A DNA stretch of 64,000 nt, taken from Herbinix sp. (GTDB taxonomy: Bacteria; Bacillota; Clostridia; Lachnospirales; Lachnospiraceae). A model generated the notes under the pieces. The model was not told the DNA's origin. It made no database searches and saw only the letters and a program-made list of their open reading frames with translations. Below, piece after piece: positions 35,936 to 45,146 of this stretch; within the stretch, counting starts at the first letter, position 1; every line of letters starts with the position of its first letter. The translations under genes and the position numbers were made by a program. The stretch spans positions 1 through 64,000 of the forward strand of contig JARBTJ010000016.1 of the NCBI GenBank assembly GCA_029240245.1, in the 5' to 3' direction.

Positions 35936-36193
35936 ATGAAGAATTTTACATTTACTATAAGTGATAAATTAGGAATACACGCAAGACCTGCGGGAATGAT
36001 TGTAAAAATGGTTAAGGAAAGTGGAGCTAAAGTAACTATAAGCAAGGATGGAAATGATGTTGATGCATCTAAATTAATGGCTTTAATGGGTATGGGAATA
36101 AAATACAGCGATACAATAAAGCTTAGTGTTTCAGGTGATAATGAGAATGAGACTTTTGAAAAACTAAAGGCTTTTTTTGAGGAAATACTATAG
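35936..36193 (+). CDS. HPr-family phosphocarrier protein
   Basis: An 85-residue HPr-like protein. His15 in GIHARPAG is the PEP-dependent phosphorylation site. The regulatory site differs: the usual LKSIMGVM is ASKLMALM, so position 46 is Lys and a Ser sits at 45. Variants without Ser46 are known among Lachnospiraceae-type HPr-like proteins, which therefore escape HPr-kinase control as far as known. AAGGAG lies before the ATG. It follows the PTS permease and could supply phosphate to it through a separate EIIA. Confidence 0.9.
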   Translation: MKNFTFTISDKLGIHARPAGMIVKMVKESGAKVTISKDGNDVDASKLMALMGMGIKYSDTIKLSVSGDNENETFEKLKAFFEEIL

Positions 36194-36506
36194 GAAAGGT
36201 TTTGCTGTTGTTGCACATGAAATAGGAAAACTTGCTGCTCAATCAAAAGAGTTTGCATTAAAGATAACTAAGTCTATTGACTTATTATTTGATAGATCCA
36301 CTTCAAGCTTATCAATTGCATCTGAAGTAACGAATAGAATAAACAGTCAAAATGAAAAGCTGGAAAGTACTATAATTTTATTTCAGAAACTCATTTAACA
36401 GATGAATGAATTTTCAGATGCAATAGAAGAAATTACGCTTGCTTTAGTCGATTTACAAGAAGTTAAAGAATGTATATCTAAAAGTTTGGAAGGAAGTTTT
36501 TTATAA
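36190..36506 (+). pseudogene. Methyl-accepting chemotaxis protein C-terminal fragment
   Basis: The frame reads RKGFAVVAHEIGKLAAQSKE and later TNRINSQNEKLESTIILFQK, then after a TAA continues as DAIEEITLALVDLQEVKE. GFAVVA-EI-KLA-QS is the universal signalling tip of chemoreceptors. Sensor, membrane and HAMP parts are missing. It begins within the last codons of the HPr gene, so a deletion fused the two. Confidence 0.75.
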
Positions 36507-36555
36507 CTCACATTAAACTTAAGATTATATCATCAAATTATAAGGAATCTATAAA

Positions 36556-36583
36556 AACACCTAAGGCAGTTGCCTTAGGTGTT
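36556..36583 (+). terminator. Hairpin between convergent genes
   Basis: AACACCTAAGGCA (36556-36568) and TGCCTTAGGTGTT (36571-36583) are perfect complements; the tail is short in T, so efficiency is uncertain. Confidence 0.65.
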
Positions 36584-36707
36584 TGTGGGAAATAAAATAT
36601 AACTTATTAGTCGTATTAATCTTGTATATGATGTCAATAATCATTTTTTGTCATTTGTCCTTATCGGCATGTATAATCTTGTGTGTTTTGTATGATGCTA
36701 TGGCTGA

Positions 36708-39113
36708 TTATTCCGTTCTTAATGCTTCGACAGGGTCCTTCTTTGCAGCCATTCTTGATGGAATAAATCCGGCAATTAATGTCAGGAGCATACTTCCGAG
36801 TATGAGTAAGCCAGCGTATAAAATCGGCAGACTTGCGATTCCGTTTATGCCTACAAGAGAGGAAATCAGAAGGTTAATAGGTATTGAGAGTAGATATGTT
36901 ATGCCTACACCCAAAAGTCCCGCAACGAATCCAATAATCAGTGTCTCTGCATTGAATAACCGTGATATGTCTTTCTTTCTTGCACCCACGCTGCGCAGGA
37001 TTCCGATCTCCTTAGTCCTTTCTATTACCGATACATAAGTGATAATTGCGATCATGATAGTGGAAACAACCAGGGAGATCGCCGCAAATGCGATTAATAC
37101 ATAAGAGATGGTATCCAGCAATGTTCCTGTCAGAGATGAAATCATATCGGCTTGATCACTGTAAATGATTTGGGCTTTGTCAGCTTTTCCGGCATTGTAG
37201 GCATCCAGATACTTGGTAATTTTCTGCTTCCCGTCATTATCCTTTGGATAGATGCTGATGCCTGTTGTGGTCGTATTGGCACCTAAACTGAATAATTTTG
37301 CCGTTTTTGCTTTATTGTCTGTAAAGGGCATGTTCGTGATTACGTCATTGTCGGATTTTTTTTGTGCTGTGGCAATTGACGAGTTTTGCGCGTTATCCAA
37401 AACATAATCTGTTAAAGCGGTAGTATATACCAGGCCTTCTGATAAATAGCCCGAAACACTTGCCGTGCTTTTAACACGTAAAATACCTGTGATGGTAAGT
37501 TCTAAGCCATCCGCGTTGTTATACAGATCATTATACTGGGAAGGGGCAGCGGCAGTAAATAGACCATTATTTGTCTGTGTATAAAAACTGTCGTTAGGAA
37601 TAACTTTCAGTATTGTTTTGCCGATAAAATCACTTAATTCATAATTATCAGTATCTAGAGTAATTCCTAATTGTTCAAAGAAAGCTGTATCTATTCTGTT
37701 ATATTCATCTACTACTATAGCAACTTCATTCTTTCCTGATGGCAACCGACTGCCTTCACCAATCAAGTCGTATAATGAAAGAACAAAATTTTTATTATCG
37801 GGCATTTCCTGCCAATACAAACCGGAGCCTTTAGATATTGCTCCAGGAAAACCTTCAGAATATCCTTCCCCGGAAGAATCAGCAGTGGTCTGATAATGTA
37901 CCACGGTATCTTCGCCTTTTGCCAACAGGTTTATATCAACACCCTTTGAATAAGAAACTGCATTAACTGCATTTGGAAGTTCGGTTTCTATTTTAGAGAC
38001 ATAATTTAAATATTCCTGCGTTAATACATTGGTGTGTTGTTTGGTATTTGCAGCGCTATCATAACGGTATAATATATTCTCATCAGTGAATTTTTCAAAA
38101 TCACTGGTACGTTCACCCGTTATATCGTTCATCATGATGTTGGAATCGACATTTATGGGAGCTTCGTTTATAGTGATCGGAACACCTGACAACGAATCCG
38201 ACTGCATCGTTTGTATATATTCCGACAAGCCTGATGAGAGAGCAAGCACCAAAGCAACACCAATAATGCCAATACTCCCGGCAAATGAGGTGAGAATAGT
38301 CAGGCCTTTTTTAGTCATCAGGTTTTTAAAGGAAAGTGATGTGGCTGTAGTCATAGACATAGATGTTTTTTTAAGTTTCTTCTTATTAATGGTTTCTCTA
38401 ATTACATCTTGCTTTTTATTATCCCCATCTTTAAATAACGGATTTGAATCCGACAGTACTTCTCCGTCCAGCAGGTTTATAATCCGGCTGCTGTATTTGT
38501 TAGCAAGATCCCCATTATGTGTAACCATAATAACCAATCTTGTTTTTGATATTTCTTTCAGAATTTCCATTACCTGTATGCTTGTCTGGCTGTCAAGCGC
38601 GCCGGTCGGCTCGTCCGCAAGGATTATCTCAGGATTGTTGACAAGAGCCCTCGCTATTGCCACCCTCTGCATTTGTCCGCCAGACAACTGATTTGGCCTT
38701 TTCTTTATTTGATTTTCCAATCCTACCGATTTTAATGCTTCCTTTGCCCTGCGCCTTCTTTCGGAAGTAGAAACTCCGGACAGAGTCAAGGCGATTTCCA
38801 CATTCTGCAATATTGATTGATGCGAAATCAAGTTATAGCTTTGAAAGACAAATCCGATGGAACGGTTCCTATAAGCGTCCCAGTCCGCATCTTTAAAATT
38901 CTTTGTAGACAAACCACCCAATTCCAGGTTGCCTGAGTCATAGCGGTCAAGGCCACCAATGATATTGAGAAGTGTTGTTTTTCCACATCCTGACGGACCC
39001 AAAATCGATACAAATTCGTTTTCCCTAAATTCAAGCGATACACCTTTTAATGCCTGGACGATATCACCGTTCATATATGTTTTCATAATATCTGTGAGCT
39101 TCAGCTTTGACAT
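36708..39113 (-). CDS. ABC exporter, fused ATPase and FtsX permease
   Basis: An 801-residue fusion. Residues 1-225 are a MacB/LolD-type ATPase: [49 protein letters not shown] helix near 262-290 (LTILTSFAGSIGIIGVALVL) opens the permease, followed by a large outer domain (about 300-665) and three FtsX helices (ISYVLIAFAAISLVVSTIMI, RTKEIGILRSVGARKKDISR coupling helix, final pair ending SRMAAKKDPVEALRTE). AGGAGGACTGATT precedes the ATG. It diverges from the kinase/regulator pair at 39456-41605, which probably regulates it. Likely exports or removes an antimicrobial or lipid. Confidence 0.92.
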   Translation of the reverse strand: MSKLKLTDIMKTYMNGDIVQALKGVSLEFRENEFVSILGPSGCGKTTLLNIIGGLDRYDSGNLELGGLSTKNFKDADWDAYRNRSIGFVFQSYNLISHQSILQNVEIALTLSGVSTSERRRRAKEALKSVGLENQIKKRPNQLSGGQMQRVAIARALVNNPEIILADEPTGALDSQTSIQVMEILKEISKTRLVIMVTHNGDLANKYSSRIINLLDGEVLSDSNPLFKDGDNKKQDVIRETINKKKLKKTSMSMTTATSLSFKNLMTKKGLTILTSFAGSIGIIGVALVLALSSGLSEYIQTMQSDSLSGVPITINEAPINVDSNIMMNDITGERTSDFEKFTDENILYRYDSAANTKQHTNVLTQEYLNYVSKIETELPNAVNAVSYSKGVDINLLAKGEDTVVHYQTTADSSGEGYSEGFPGAISKGSGLYWQEMPDNKNFVLSLYDLIGEGSRLPSGKNEVAIVVDEYNRIDTAFFEQLGITLDTDNYELSDFIGKTILKVIPNDSFYTQTNNGLFTAAAPSQYNDLYNNADGLELTITGILRVKSTASVSGYLSEGLVYTTALTDYVLDNAQNSSIATAQKKSDNDVITNMPFTDNKAKTAKLFSLGANTTTTGISIYPKDNDGKQKITKYLDAYNAGKADKAQIIYSDQADMISSLTGTLLDTISYVLIAFAAISLVVSTIMIAIITYVSVIERTKEIGILRSVGARKKDISRLFNAETLIIGFVAGLLGVGITYLLSIPINLLISSLVGINGIASLPILYAGLLILGSMLLTLIAGFIPSRMAAKKDPVEALRTE

Positions 39114-39414
39114 AATCAGTCCTCCTAATGTTTTTATAACTCTTTTTGAGTTATCTTTATCATAACTGGTAATAATAAACGAAAAGATTTTAAAAGTTAA
39201 ACAATTTATAAACTAGAGTTAAAATAAATTGTTTAAAATGATGATCAGTGAATGTAATAAATTGGGTCCTATGTTTAATCATGAATATTCCTAAGTTTAA
39301 ACGACATGCTATAATTACAGGAGGATATATGATATAATTAGCAGGGGAGGTGCCCGCCAGTTCGGCGGGGGGCTTTTGAGACTTAAACCTCTCCATCACA
39401 ACAAATCTAAGTTG

Positions 39415-39455
39415 AAAAGGAGGAAAGTCGAGATAAAATCTTCTCGACGAAGCCA
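39415..39455 (+). promoter_or_regulatory. Ribosome binding site separated from start by a hairpin
   Basis: AAAAGGAGGAAAG ends about 28 bases before the ATG at 39456, too far for normal use. Between them GTCGAG (39427-39432) and CTCGAC (39443-39448) form a perfect 6-bp stem that, when folded, brings the site to about 9-12 bases of the start. No other in-frame start lies nearer. A GC-rich hairpin (CCCGCC/GGCGGG) lies further up at about 39353-39370. Confidence 0.55.
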
Positions 39456-40910
39456 ATGACAATCAAACGACGTTTGTTTATCACTAACATGATGATGCTT
39501 GTGATTCCCATAATTTTAAGCGTTATGGTTGTAGCAGGAATGTCCTTAGCCTTAATGGGGATGTTTGGTATAAGAATTAACGACTTTAACGAAGCCGATA
39601 AATTTAATTATGTGGTAACTAAGGCTCAATCTTTTTCAAAAAAGTGGTCTGACAGTGATATCGAGCAGATTAAAATAGACATTAGCAGTTTCAATATTAA
39701 TTATAGTGAAGGCAGCATATCGTTGGTTGTTTATCAAGATGGAGAGCGATTATATTCATTAGGAGTCTTTGAAGACAATCCTATAATATTATCTGCGCTG
39801 TCGGAAAAAGGAGATAATTACTTTTCAAGAAACAATCATTATATTTATTCAATGGATGCCGGAAACTATAAAATTATTGTGATGGATACTAATTATAAAT
39901 TTTTTAGGGGATTCAATAATAATTTAACCGATAATCACGGATTTTTAATTATTTTTCCAATTTTGATATTTACAGTTATTATAATTATTGTTTTTTTAAC
40001 GAATCGTTTTTTGACTCGTATTGTTGTTAAGCGGATTATTGTTCCGTTGGATATGCTCGTGTATGGTGTGCATCAAATCAGGGATGGCAATCTCGATTAT
40101 CGGATAGAGTATAAAGGCAAAGATGAATTTGCAGGTGTATGCTCTGATTTTAATGAAATGGCTCAGCATCTTAAGAATATGGTCAATTCAAGACAAAAAG
40201 ATGAAGAAAGCCGCAAGGAATTGATTGCCGGAATCTCTCACGACTTGCGAACACCGCTGACTTCTATTACGACTTATGTGGAGGGAATAGAATTAGGGAT
40301 GGCCACCACTCCACAGATGCAAAAGCATTATTTTGATACCATAAAGAATAAGACAAAAGATTTGGAACATATCATCAACCAGTTATTTTTATTTTCAAAG
40401 TTGGACATCGACGAGTATCCGACACAAATGGAAATGCTTGATCTTGGAAAATGGTTAACGGATTTTATAAGGGGTATATCGGATGAATATGGTCAAAAAG
40501 GCCTGCGCATCGAACTAACAAATAATATACAGGGAACTAAGGTTCGTGCAGATCGCTTACAGCTTGGAAATGTCTTGACAAATATTCTGGAAAACAGTTT
40601 GAAATATTGTGCAAATAACGATAAGATTGTTCGCGTTTCCTGTGGGATAGAGGATGACGGAGCAGTAGTCATATTATCCGACAACGGTACCGGGGTTCCT
40701 GACGATGATTTAGAAAAGCTTTTTAATATATTCTACCGAGGTGACAAAGCCCGGAGTAACACAAGTCAGGGTAGTGGTCTTGGGCTTGCCATTTCCTTAA
40801 AAATAATGCAACGGCTCGGTGGTTCAATCAAGGCTGAGAATCTTCCGGAAGGTGGTCTTTCTGTAAGTTTAACGCTTCCCATTTTTGAAGTTGAAGGAGA
40901 AAAAAATTGA
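39456..40910 (+). CDS. Sensor histidine kinase
   Basis: A 484-residue membrane kinase. Helix 1 is residues about 8-35, an extracytoplasmic sensor domain follows to about 165, and helix 2 is LIIFPILIFTVIIIIVFLTN (about 168-188). HAMP lies at 195-250 (IVPLDMLVYGVHQIRDGNLD), His262 in AGISHDLRTPLTSI is phosphorylated, and the ATPase domain shows NVLTNILENSLKY, LSDNGTGVPD and GSGLGLAIS. The presence of a true sensor domain sets it apart from the intramembrane kinase at 28554. It overlaps the regulator gene by 4 bases. Confidence 0.92.
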   Translation: MTIKRRLFITNMMMLVIPIILSVMVVAGMSLALMGMFGIRINDFNEADKFNYVVTKAQSFSKKWSDSDIEQIKIDISSFNINYSEGSISLVVYQDGERLYSLGVFEDNPIILSALSEKGDNYFSRNNHYIYSMDAGNYKIIVMDTNYKFFRGFNNNLTDNHGFLIIFPILIFTVIIIIVFLTNRFLTRIVVKRIIVPLDMLVYGVHQIRDGNLDYRIEYKGKDEFAGVCSDFNEMAQHLKNMVNSRQKDEESRKELIAGISHDLRTPLTSITTYVEGIELGMATTPQMQKHYFDTIKNKTKDLEHIINQLFLFSKLDIDEYPTQMEMLDLGKWLTDFIRGISDEYGQKGLRIELTNNIQGTKVRADRLQLGNVLTNILENSLKYCANNDKIVRVSCGIEDDGAVVILSDNGTGVPDDDLEKLFNIFYRGDKARSNTSQGSGLGLAISLKIMQRLGGSIKAENLPEGGLSVSLTLPIFEVEGEKN

Positions 40911-41605
40911 TAAAAAATATACTGATTGTCGAAGATGATATTTCAATTGCTGAAATTGAGCGTGATTTTCTGCAAATTAACGGCTATGAAACAACCATTG
41001 TTACCGACGGTTTTAAAGGTTTGAATGAAGCAGCTTCCGGCAAGTATGATATGATCTTACTTGATGTCATGCTGCCCAATATGGACGGATTCGAAATCTG
41101 TAAACGGATACGAAATAATATCGATGTACCGATTTTGATGTTAACAGCAAAAGTAGAGGATGTAGATAAAATCAGAGGACTTGGGATTGGAGCGGACGAT
41201 TACATCTCAAAACCTTTTTCACTGCCGGAGCTTATGGCAAGGGTTAAGGCGAACCTCGCACAATATGAAAGAGTAAAATCAGGTTCATCTCAGGAAACCG
41301 AATCAAAAGAAATAAAGATTGGAAATATATTTCTCAACTTGCAAGCAAGAAGAGGATATGTTGATGGACAAGAAATAGAATTCAAGACCAGGGAATTTGA
41401 TTTGTTATGCTATCTTATGACAAATCCGGAAATCGTATTTAGTAAAGAAAGATTATATGAGCAAATTTGGGGGATGGATGCTTTCGGGGATATTAGAACA
41501 GTTGCAGTACACATCAACCGGCTTCGTGATAAAATTGAAAAAGATCCATCTAATCCTACTCACATCCAAACAGTTTGGGGAGCAGGGTACAGATTTAAAA
41601 TATAA
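40907..41605 (+). CDS. OmpR-family response regulator
   Basis: A 232-residue regulator with a TTG start (TTGA overlap with the kinase stop; GAAGGAG upstream). The receiver has VEDD, Asp53 in MILLDVMLPN, TAK and DDYISKPF; the winged helix includes FKTREFDLLCYLM, VHINRLRDKIE and TVWGAGYRF. With the kinase it forms an operon divergent from the 801-residue ABC exporter, its probable target. Confidence 0.93.
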   Translation: MIKNILIVEDDISIAEIERDFLQINGYETTIVTDGFKGLNEAASGKYDMILLDVMLPNMDGFEICKRIRNNIDVPILMLTAKVEDVDKIRGLGIGADDYISKPFSLPELMARVKANLAQYERVKSGSSQETESKEIKIGNIFLNLQARRGYVDGQEIEFKTREFDLLCYLMTNPEIVFSKERLYEQIWGMDAFGDIRTVAVHINRLRDKIEKDPSNPTHIQTVWGAGYRFKI

Positions 41606-41646
41606 ATTAGTACTCGTCTACTTTTATTGAGGATTTATGGTAAATT

Positions 41647-41694
41647 GTTACTGTTCACACCACTGCCAAAAGCAGCAGTGCTGTGAACAATAAC
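41647..41694. terminator. Long hairpin between convergent genes
   Basis: GTTACTGTTCACACCACTGC (41647-41666) pairs with 41675-41694 over 20 bases with two mismatches and an 8-base loop. Little T-run on either side; probably a bidirectional terminator for the regulator and the flavoprotein. Confidence 0.55.
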
Positions 41695-41800
41695 GGTAAA
41701 TTGACATTTGGCATAAGTCAAAGTTATCCGAAATGGAACAGTATTTTGCTCTAAATCTGTGAAGTAATGAATAGGAAACATTATAGAAAACTAAGATATC

Positions 41801-43132
41801 TTAAAACGAGAACTTCTCAATATGGATTTTATCAGGAACAACATGATTGTTCCTTAATATGCCCTCCATGGAATCCATCATGGGCGCAGGTCCGCATATG
41901 AAGAAATCCGCCGTGGAATACAGCTCATTGATGCCAATGCGCTGCAAATACGACTGTGTTATCTGACCGAAGTCATAGGAGTCAACATGTTCTTTACTAA
42001 AGGTGATGTAGTAGGAAAATTCAGGATTTTTATGCTTTATTTCAGAAAGTTCATCAAACAACATCTGATCACTTTGAAAGGCCAACCCCCATATTAAAAC
42101 TATTCTGCGAACAGTATGTTTTTCTATCTGGCTCCGTAGGATGCTCAGAATCGGGGTAATCCCGATTCCGCCGGCAAGCATGACAAGCGGTGTAGTGGCA
42201 ACAGCGGTAATACCATCCATAAAGCTGCCATAGGGCCCTTCCAGTAATGCGACATTTCCTATTTTAAGTCTGTTTATAAGGCTTGTATAATCGCCGGAGT
42301 TTTTGATTATAACCTTTAGCGAAGTGCTACCCGTCACCGGAGCACTGGAAATCGAAAAAGGATGGCTCTCCTTTGGAAGATCCGACTCGATAAAACGAAT
42401 AAAGACATACTGTCCCGGCTGGTAGACCATCAGTTTATTATTTTGCGGTTCTAGTTCCAGCTCGACTACACCGGGGGTATACTGGATATAATGCCGCAAA
42501 ACATAACGGGGAAGAAACATCTTTGTCACTTTTGAACAGATGTATCCACCTACAGTCAATACCACATACAGTCCGGCCAACAAGCTGAGAACGAAATTGG
42601 AACGAACAAACTCAATAGTCATCATATGAATATAAATGGCCAATACAGCCAAAACAGATAAGCGATGGATCCACAGCCCGGGCTCGCGCTTAAAAACGGT
42701 GTTTTTCAGATGTTTCAAGGTGCGTGATTTCCGTGTAAACATATTTGAAAGAAAAAGCATCCCTGTCAGTGTCACTGACATCAACAAGGCCATAGCCATA
42801 AAGCCAGTAGGACCGGCGGCAGATTTTACCGTAAAATTATTCGGTATAGTTAACTCATTACCTACATGTGCAATAACTGCCAGCATTAAAATAATTGCCA
42901 TGAAACCATGAATGGAGTACATACGCGGCAAACCGACCTTGCGCTCGATTTTCTTTAGGCGCAAGGCGATAAAGACTTCGGTTAGAGTCAAAGAAAAAGC
43001 AAATAGTCCCAGGGCAACGGGAAGTTGTTGGTCTGAGGGTAGAGTTTCGCGTTTTAACAGAAGTGCCGCCATTAATGTTACATAAATAAGAAGCGCAGCT
43101 AGCGGGAATAACCAGTTTCTTTTTTTCATCAT
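41801..43132 (-). CDS. Ferric-reductase-like transmembrane flavoprotein
   Basis: A 443-residue membrane oxidoreductase. Residues 1-215 have about six helices with His at HGFMAIILMLAVIAHVGNE and IHRLSVLAVLAIYIHMM, positions that bind heme b in ferric reductases and NADPH oxidases. The cytoplasmic half binds FAD (PGQYVFIRF, SHPFSISSAP) and NAD(P)H (MLAGGIGITPILSIL, FFICGPAPMMDSM). It probably moves electrons from NAD(P)H to an external acceptor such as ferric iron or a quinone. AAGGAG lies before ATGATG. The VOC gene lies 55 bases upstream in the same direction, so they likely share the MarR-like promoter at 43707-43740. Confidence 0.88.
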   Translation of the reverse strand: MMKKRNWLFPLAALLIYVTLMAALLLKRETLPSDQQLPVALGLFAFSLTLTEVFIALRLKKIERKVGLPRMYSIHGFMAIILMLAVIAHVGNELTIPNNFTVKSAAGPTGFMAMALLMSVTLTGMLFLSNMFTRKSRTLKHLKNTVFKREPGLWIHRLSVLAVLAIYIHMMTIEFVRSNFVLSLLAGLYVVLTVGGYICSKVTKMFLPRYVLRHYIQYTPGVVELELEPQNNKLMVYQPGQYVFIRFIESDLPKESHPFSISSAPVTGSTSLKVIIKNSGDYTSLINRLKIGNVALLEGPYGSFMDGITAVATTPLVMLAGGIGITPILSILRSQIEKHTVRRIVLIWGLAFQSDQMLFDELSEIKHKNPEFSYYITFSKEHVDSYDFGQITQSYLQRIGINELYSTADFFICGPAPMMDSMEGILRNNHVVPDKIHIEKFSF

Positions 43133-43187
43133 TGTTTACTCCTTATATCAATAAGAATTTGACGACACTCTTGGCATGAGTATAATG

Positions 43188-43553
43188 TTATTTCTTCATC
43201 TCTACAAGCTGAACCTCGTAACCATCGGGATCGTTAATAAAAAGGAAGCAGGTATTAGGAGCCGGTGAAACTGGACCACGTATGATAGAAATCTGGTTGT
43301 TTTTAAGAAATTCTATTGTGGTCTCCATAGAATCGACGGCTATTCCGACAGTAATATCAGAATGTTTGGTATACTCTTGATTATCCTGACTACAGATCAG
43401 CTCAATCTTTGGCTGATTTGCTTCTCCAAGCATAACCATTTCCATTCCATGCTCACTGAAATTACTATTAATAGGAAGGCCCAATATGCCATGATAAAAG
43501 GAAAGAGAAGTTTCCAGATTGTTTACCGGTAAAGTAACCCAACAAAAATTCAT
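43188..43553 (-). CDS. VOC-superfamily (glyoxalase-fold) protein
   Basis: A 121-residue protein with two beta-alpha-beta modules: VTLPVNNLETSLSFYHGILG at the start and CFLFINDPDGYEVQLVEM at the end; KIELICSQ carries the Glu of the first metal pair and the final Glu (YEVQLVE) the second. It resembles lactoylglutathione-lyase-like proteins. AGGAGG precedes the ATG. First gene of the operon with the ferric-reductase-like flavoprotein; the dyad upstream suggests induction by an electrophile or a phenolic. Confidence 0.85.
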   Translation of the reverse strand: MNFCWVTLPVNNLETSLSFYHGILGLPINSNFSEHGMEMVMLGEANQPKIELICSQDNQEYTKHSDITVGIAVDSMETTIEFLKNNQISIIRGPVSPAPNTCFLFINDPDGYEVQLVEMKK

Positions 43554-43706
43554 AATTTAAATCCTCCTAAAAGTGTTTTGAAGTAATATCATACGATTTC
43601 AAGTTTAATATACTCTGCAAATTTCTATAAATTGCGGTATTTAATTTCCTATACTAACCATATTTATAAACCTTCTATGGGAATCTCAAAATATATGTAT
43701 ATATTT

Positions 43707-43740
43707 ATTATACAGTAAATTTAGTTGGCTTTGCAACTAA
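43707..43740 (-). promoter_or_regulatory. Promoter with MarR-like dyad for the VOC-flavoprotein operon
   Basis: On the minus strand TTGCAA (43736-43731) and TATAAT (43712-43707) have 18-base spacing. The -35 box lies inside the dyad TTAGTTGGCTTTGCAACTAA (43721-43740), whose outer arms TTAGTTG/CAACTAA match those at 12495-12514. The start codon lies about 150 bases downstream, giving a long leader. Confidence 0.6.
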
Positions 43741-43942
43741 TATTTTATATTGTAATGCGATAACAATGTATAAAAAAATTATTTTTATAAACACTGTTTG
43801 CCTCGGCTTTTCTTTGCTCAAAAAGCAGGAAAGATCAGTTCATAGCAATATAAGACATTGTATGATGTATAGAATAGGTTATAATAAATTAAATTTCATT
43901 GACTTTATGAACAGTACAGGAGTACTCCCGTAAGGAGGGAAA

Positions 43943-44230
43943 ATGATAGGAGAGGTAAAAGATATCTATAAAGGAGAGACAATGTTCCTGGAAGGGCCGC
44001 ATATTTTTAAAAGGGGAGATTATTATTACCTTTTATTACAGTGTCTTGGGAGAAGAAGCATATGAGAAAATCGGACCTGTGCTGGATGCCAGTATTCTGT
44101 CTGGTGAGGACTGTAGCGAAGGACGGTTCACCGGGGCAATGGTCGACTGTGCTGCCAGGATTTAACGGGTTTTGGTGCCTATGCCGACTTTGATTATTTT
44201 GAATTTAAAACAGGGGAGGAAGCGATATGA
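43943..44230 (+). pseudogene. GH43 glycosidase fragments
   Basis: An ATG after GGAGGGAAA leads into IYKGETMFLEGPHIFKRGDY and YYLLL, the catalytic-domain core of family-43 xylosidases/arabinosidases (EGPH-Y-Y-LL). A deletion then joins to GPVLDASILSGEDC and EGRFTGAMVD, ending TGFGAYADFDYFEFKTG, a typical GH43 C-terminal jelly-roll. Frames shift at the joins. A decayed plant-polysaccharide enzyme. Confidence 0.7.
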
Positions 44231-44487
44231 AGCTGGGATTAATCCAGACGAAACATAATGAATTATATGACTTTTTAAATCCCGGGCTGCATCTTTCAAA
44301 AGAGCAGGTGATAAAAGGCAAAGAAAAGATGGAGGAGCAGGTACTTACACTGCTTTTAAAAGCCTGTGATTCGGGATGTGACTTTCTTGTGACCTCGGAG
44401 GCTGTTAATTTCTGCGGAGCGCCAGGTTCCATAACTTCCGCCTTTCATGCCGCCATCCGCAGACCTATACGAGAACAGGGAGCATAA
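44227..44487 (+). pseudogene. Carbon-nitrogen hydrolase N-terminal fragment
   Basis: An 86-codon frame opening MKLGLIQTKHNELYDFLNPG, then EEQVLTLLLKACDSGCDFLV and TSEAVNFCG, i.e. the first strands of a nitrilase-superfamily amidohydrolase including the catalytic Glu in SEAVNF. The Lys and Cys of the triad would be further on; the frame ends at IREQGA. It overlaps the GH43 remnant stop (ATATGA), suggesting the two were once one operon. Confidence 0.65.
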
Positions 44488-44512
44488 GATAGATAATATA
44501 TTACTGCAGAAG

Positions 44513-44566
44513 AAGCACTGTAATTTTTCCAATGTACCATGGATGGGATTATTACAGTGCTTTTTT
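44513..44566 (+). terminator. Terminator
   Basis: AAGCACTGTAAT (44513-44524) pairs with ATTACAGTGCTT (44551-44562), followed by TTTTTT. Confidence 0.8.
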
Positions 44567-45146
44567 AGTGCTGGGAATTGGAGTTCCCTTTTGTGGTGAA
44601 AACAGCATGTGTATGATGAGATATTGATTTACTCTCCATCAACCTGTAAATCTTCAGCGATATGATCAATTATCCAAAGCAAGAGAGAGAACATGTTTTA
44701 TGAAACAGTTGGAAAGTTGTAACTTCCGGTATTAATACTGTAGCAAATGTTTCCCATGACCACTGATTCCCTCTTTCTTTTTTTTCAATGATCCAAGAAG
44801 GGGCTAGAATAATACCGTATTTCATTGCTTACATTTTTTCACCAGTAAGAGGTATAACTGAAATAGATTATCTTAAAAAAACAGCTATTTTTCTTAAATA
44901 ATAGCATTTAGAAAAAATGCTTAAAATCATATAATAATTAAGGCGTGTTATTGGGATAAATAACAAATAATTATATAAAGAAATAGAAATATATAGTATA
45001 TTTACATAATTATAGCCTTTGGTTATAACTGCGTTTAAGCCAATCTTTCTTTTGGAAACAAGAGATTCATTAACTTATTGTCCAAAAGAATATATATAAT
45101 TTTTAGGAGAAGGGATTGGATAACAAACTATTCAAGGAGGTAAAAA
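44567..45146. other. Long AT-rich leader/promoter region of the secreted lyase
   Basis: No gene is visible in 580 bases. From about 44880 the DNA is very AT-rich, and a TATAAT at about 45095-45100 lies 45 bases before the ribosome binding site AAGGAGG; no convincing -35 was found. A regulator (perhaps YesN) could act here. Confidence 0.4.

Noticed and set aside
36583-37038. A 151-codon plus-strand frame
   Set aside because: Lies entirely opposite the FtsX part of the 801-residue ABC exporter, with no ribosome site or family match.
38086-38691. A 201-codon plus-strand frame
   Set aside because: Antisense of the ABC exporter ATPase/permease region; shadow of a real gene.
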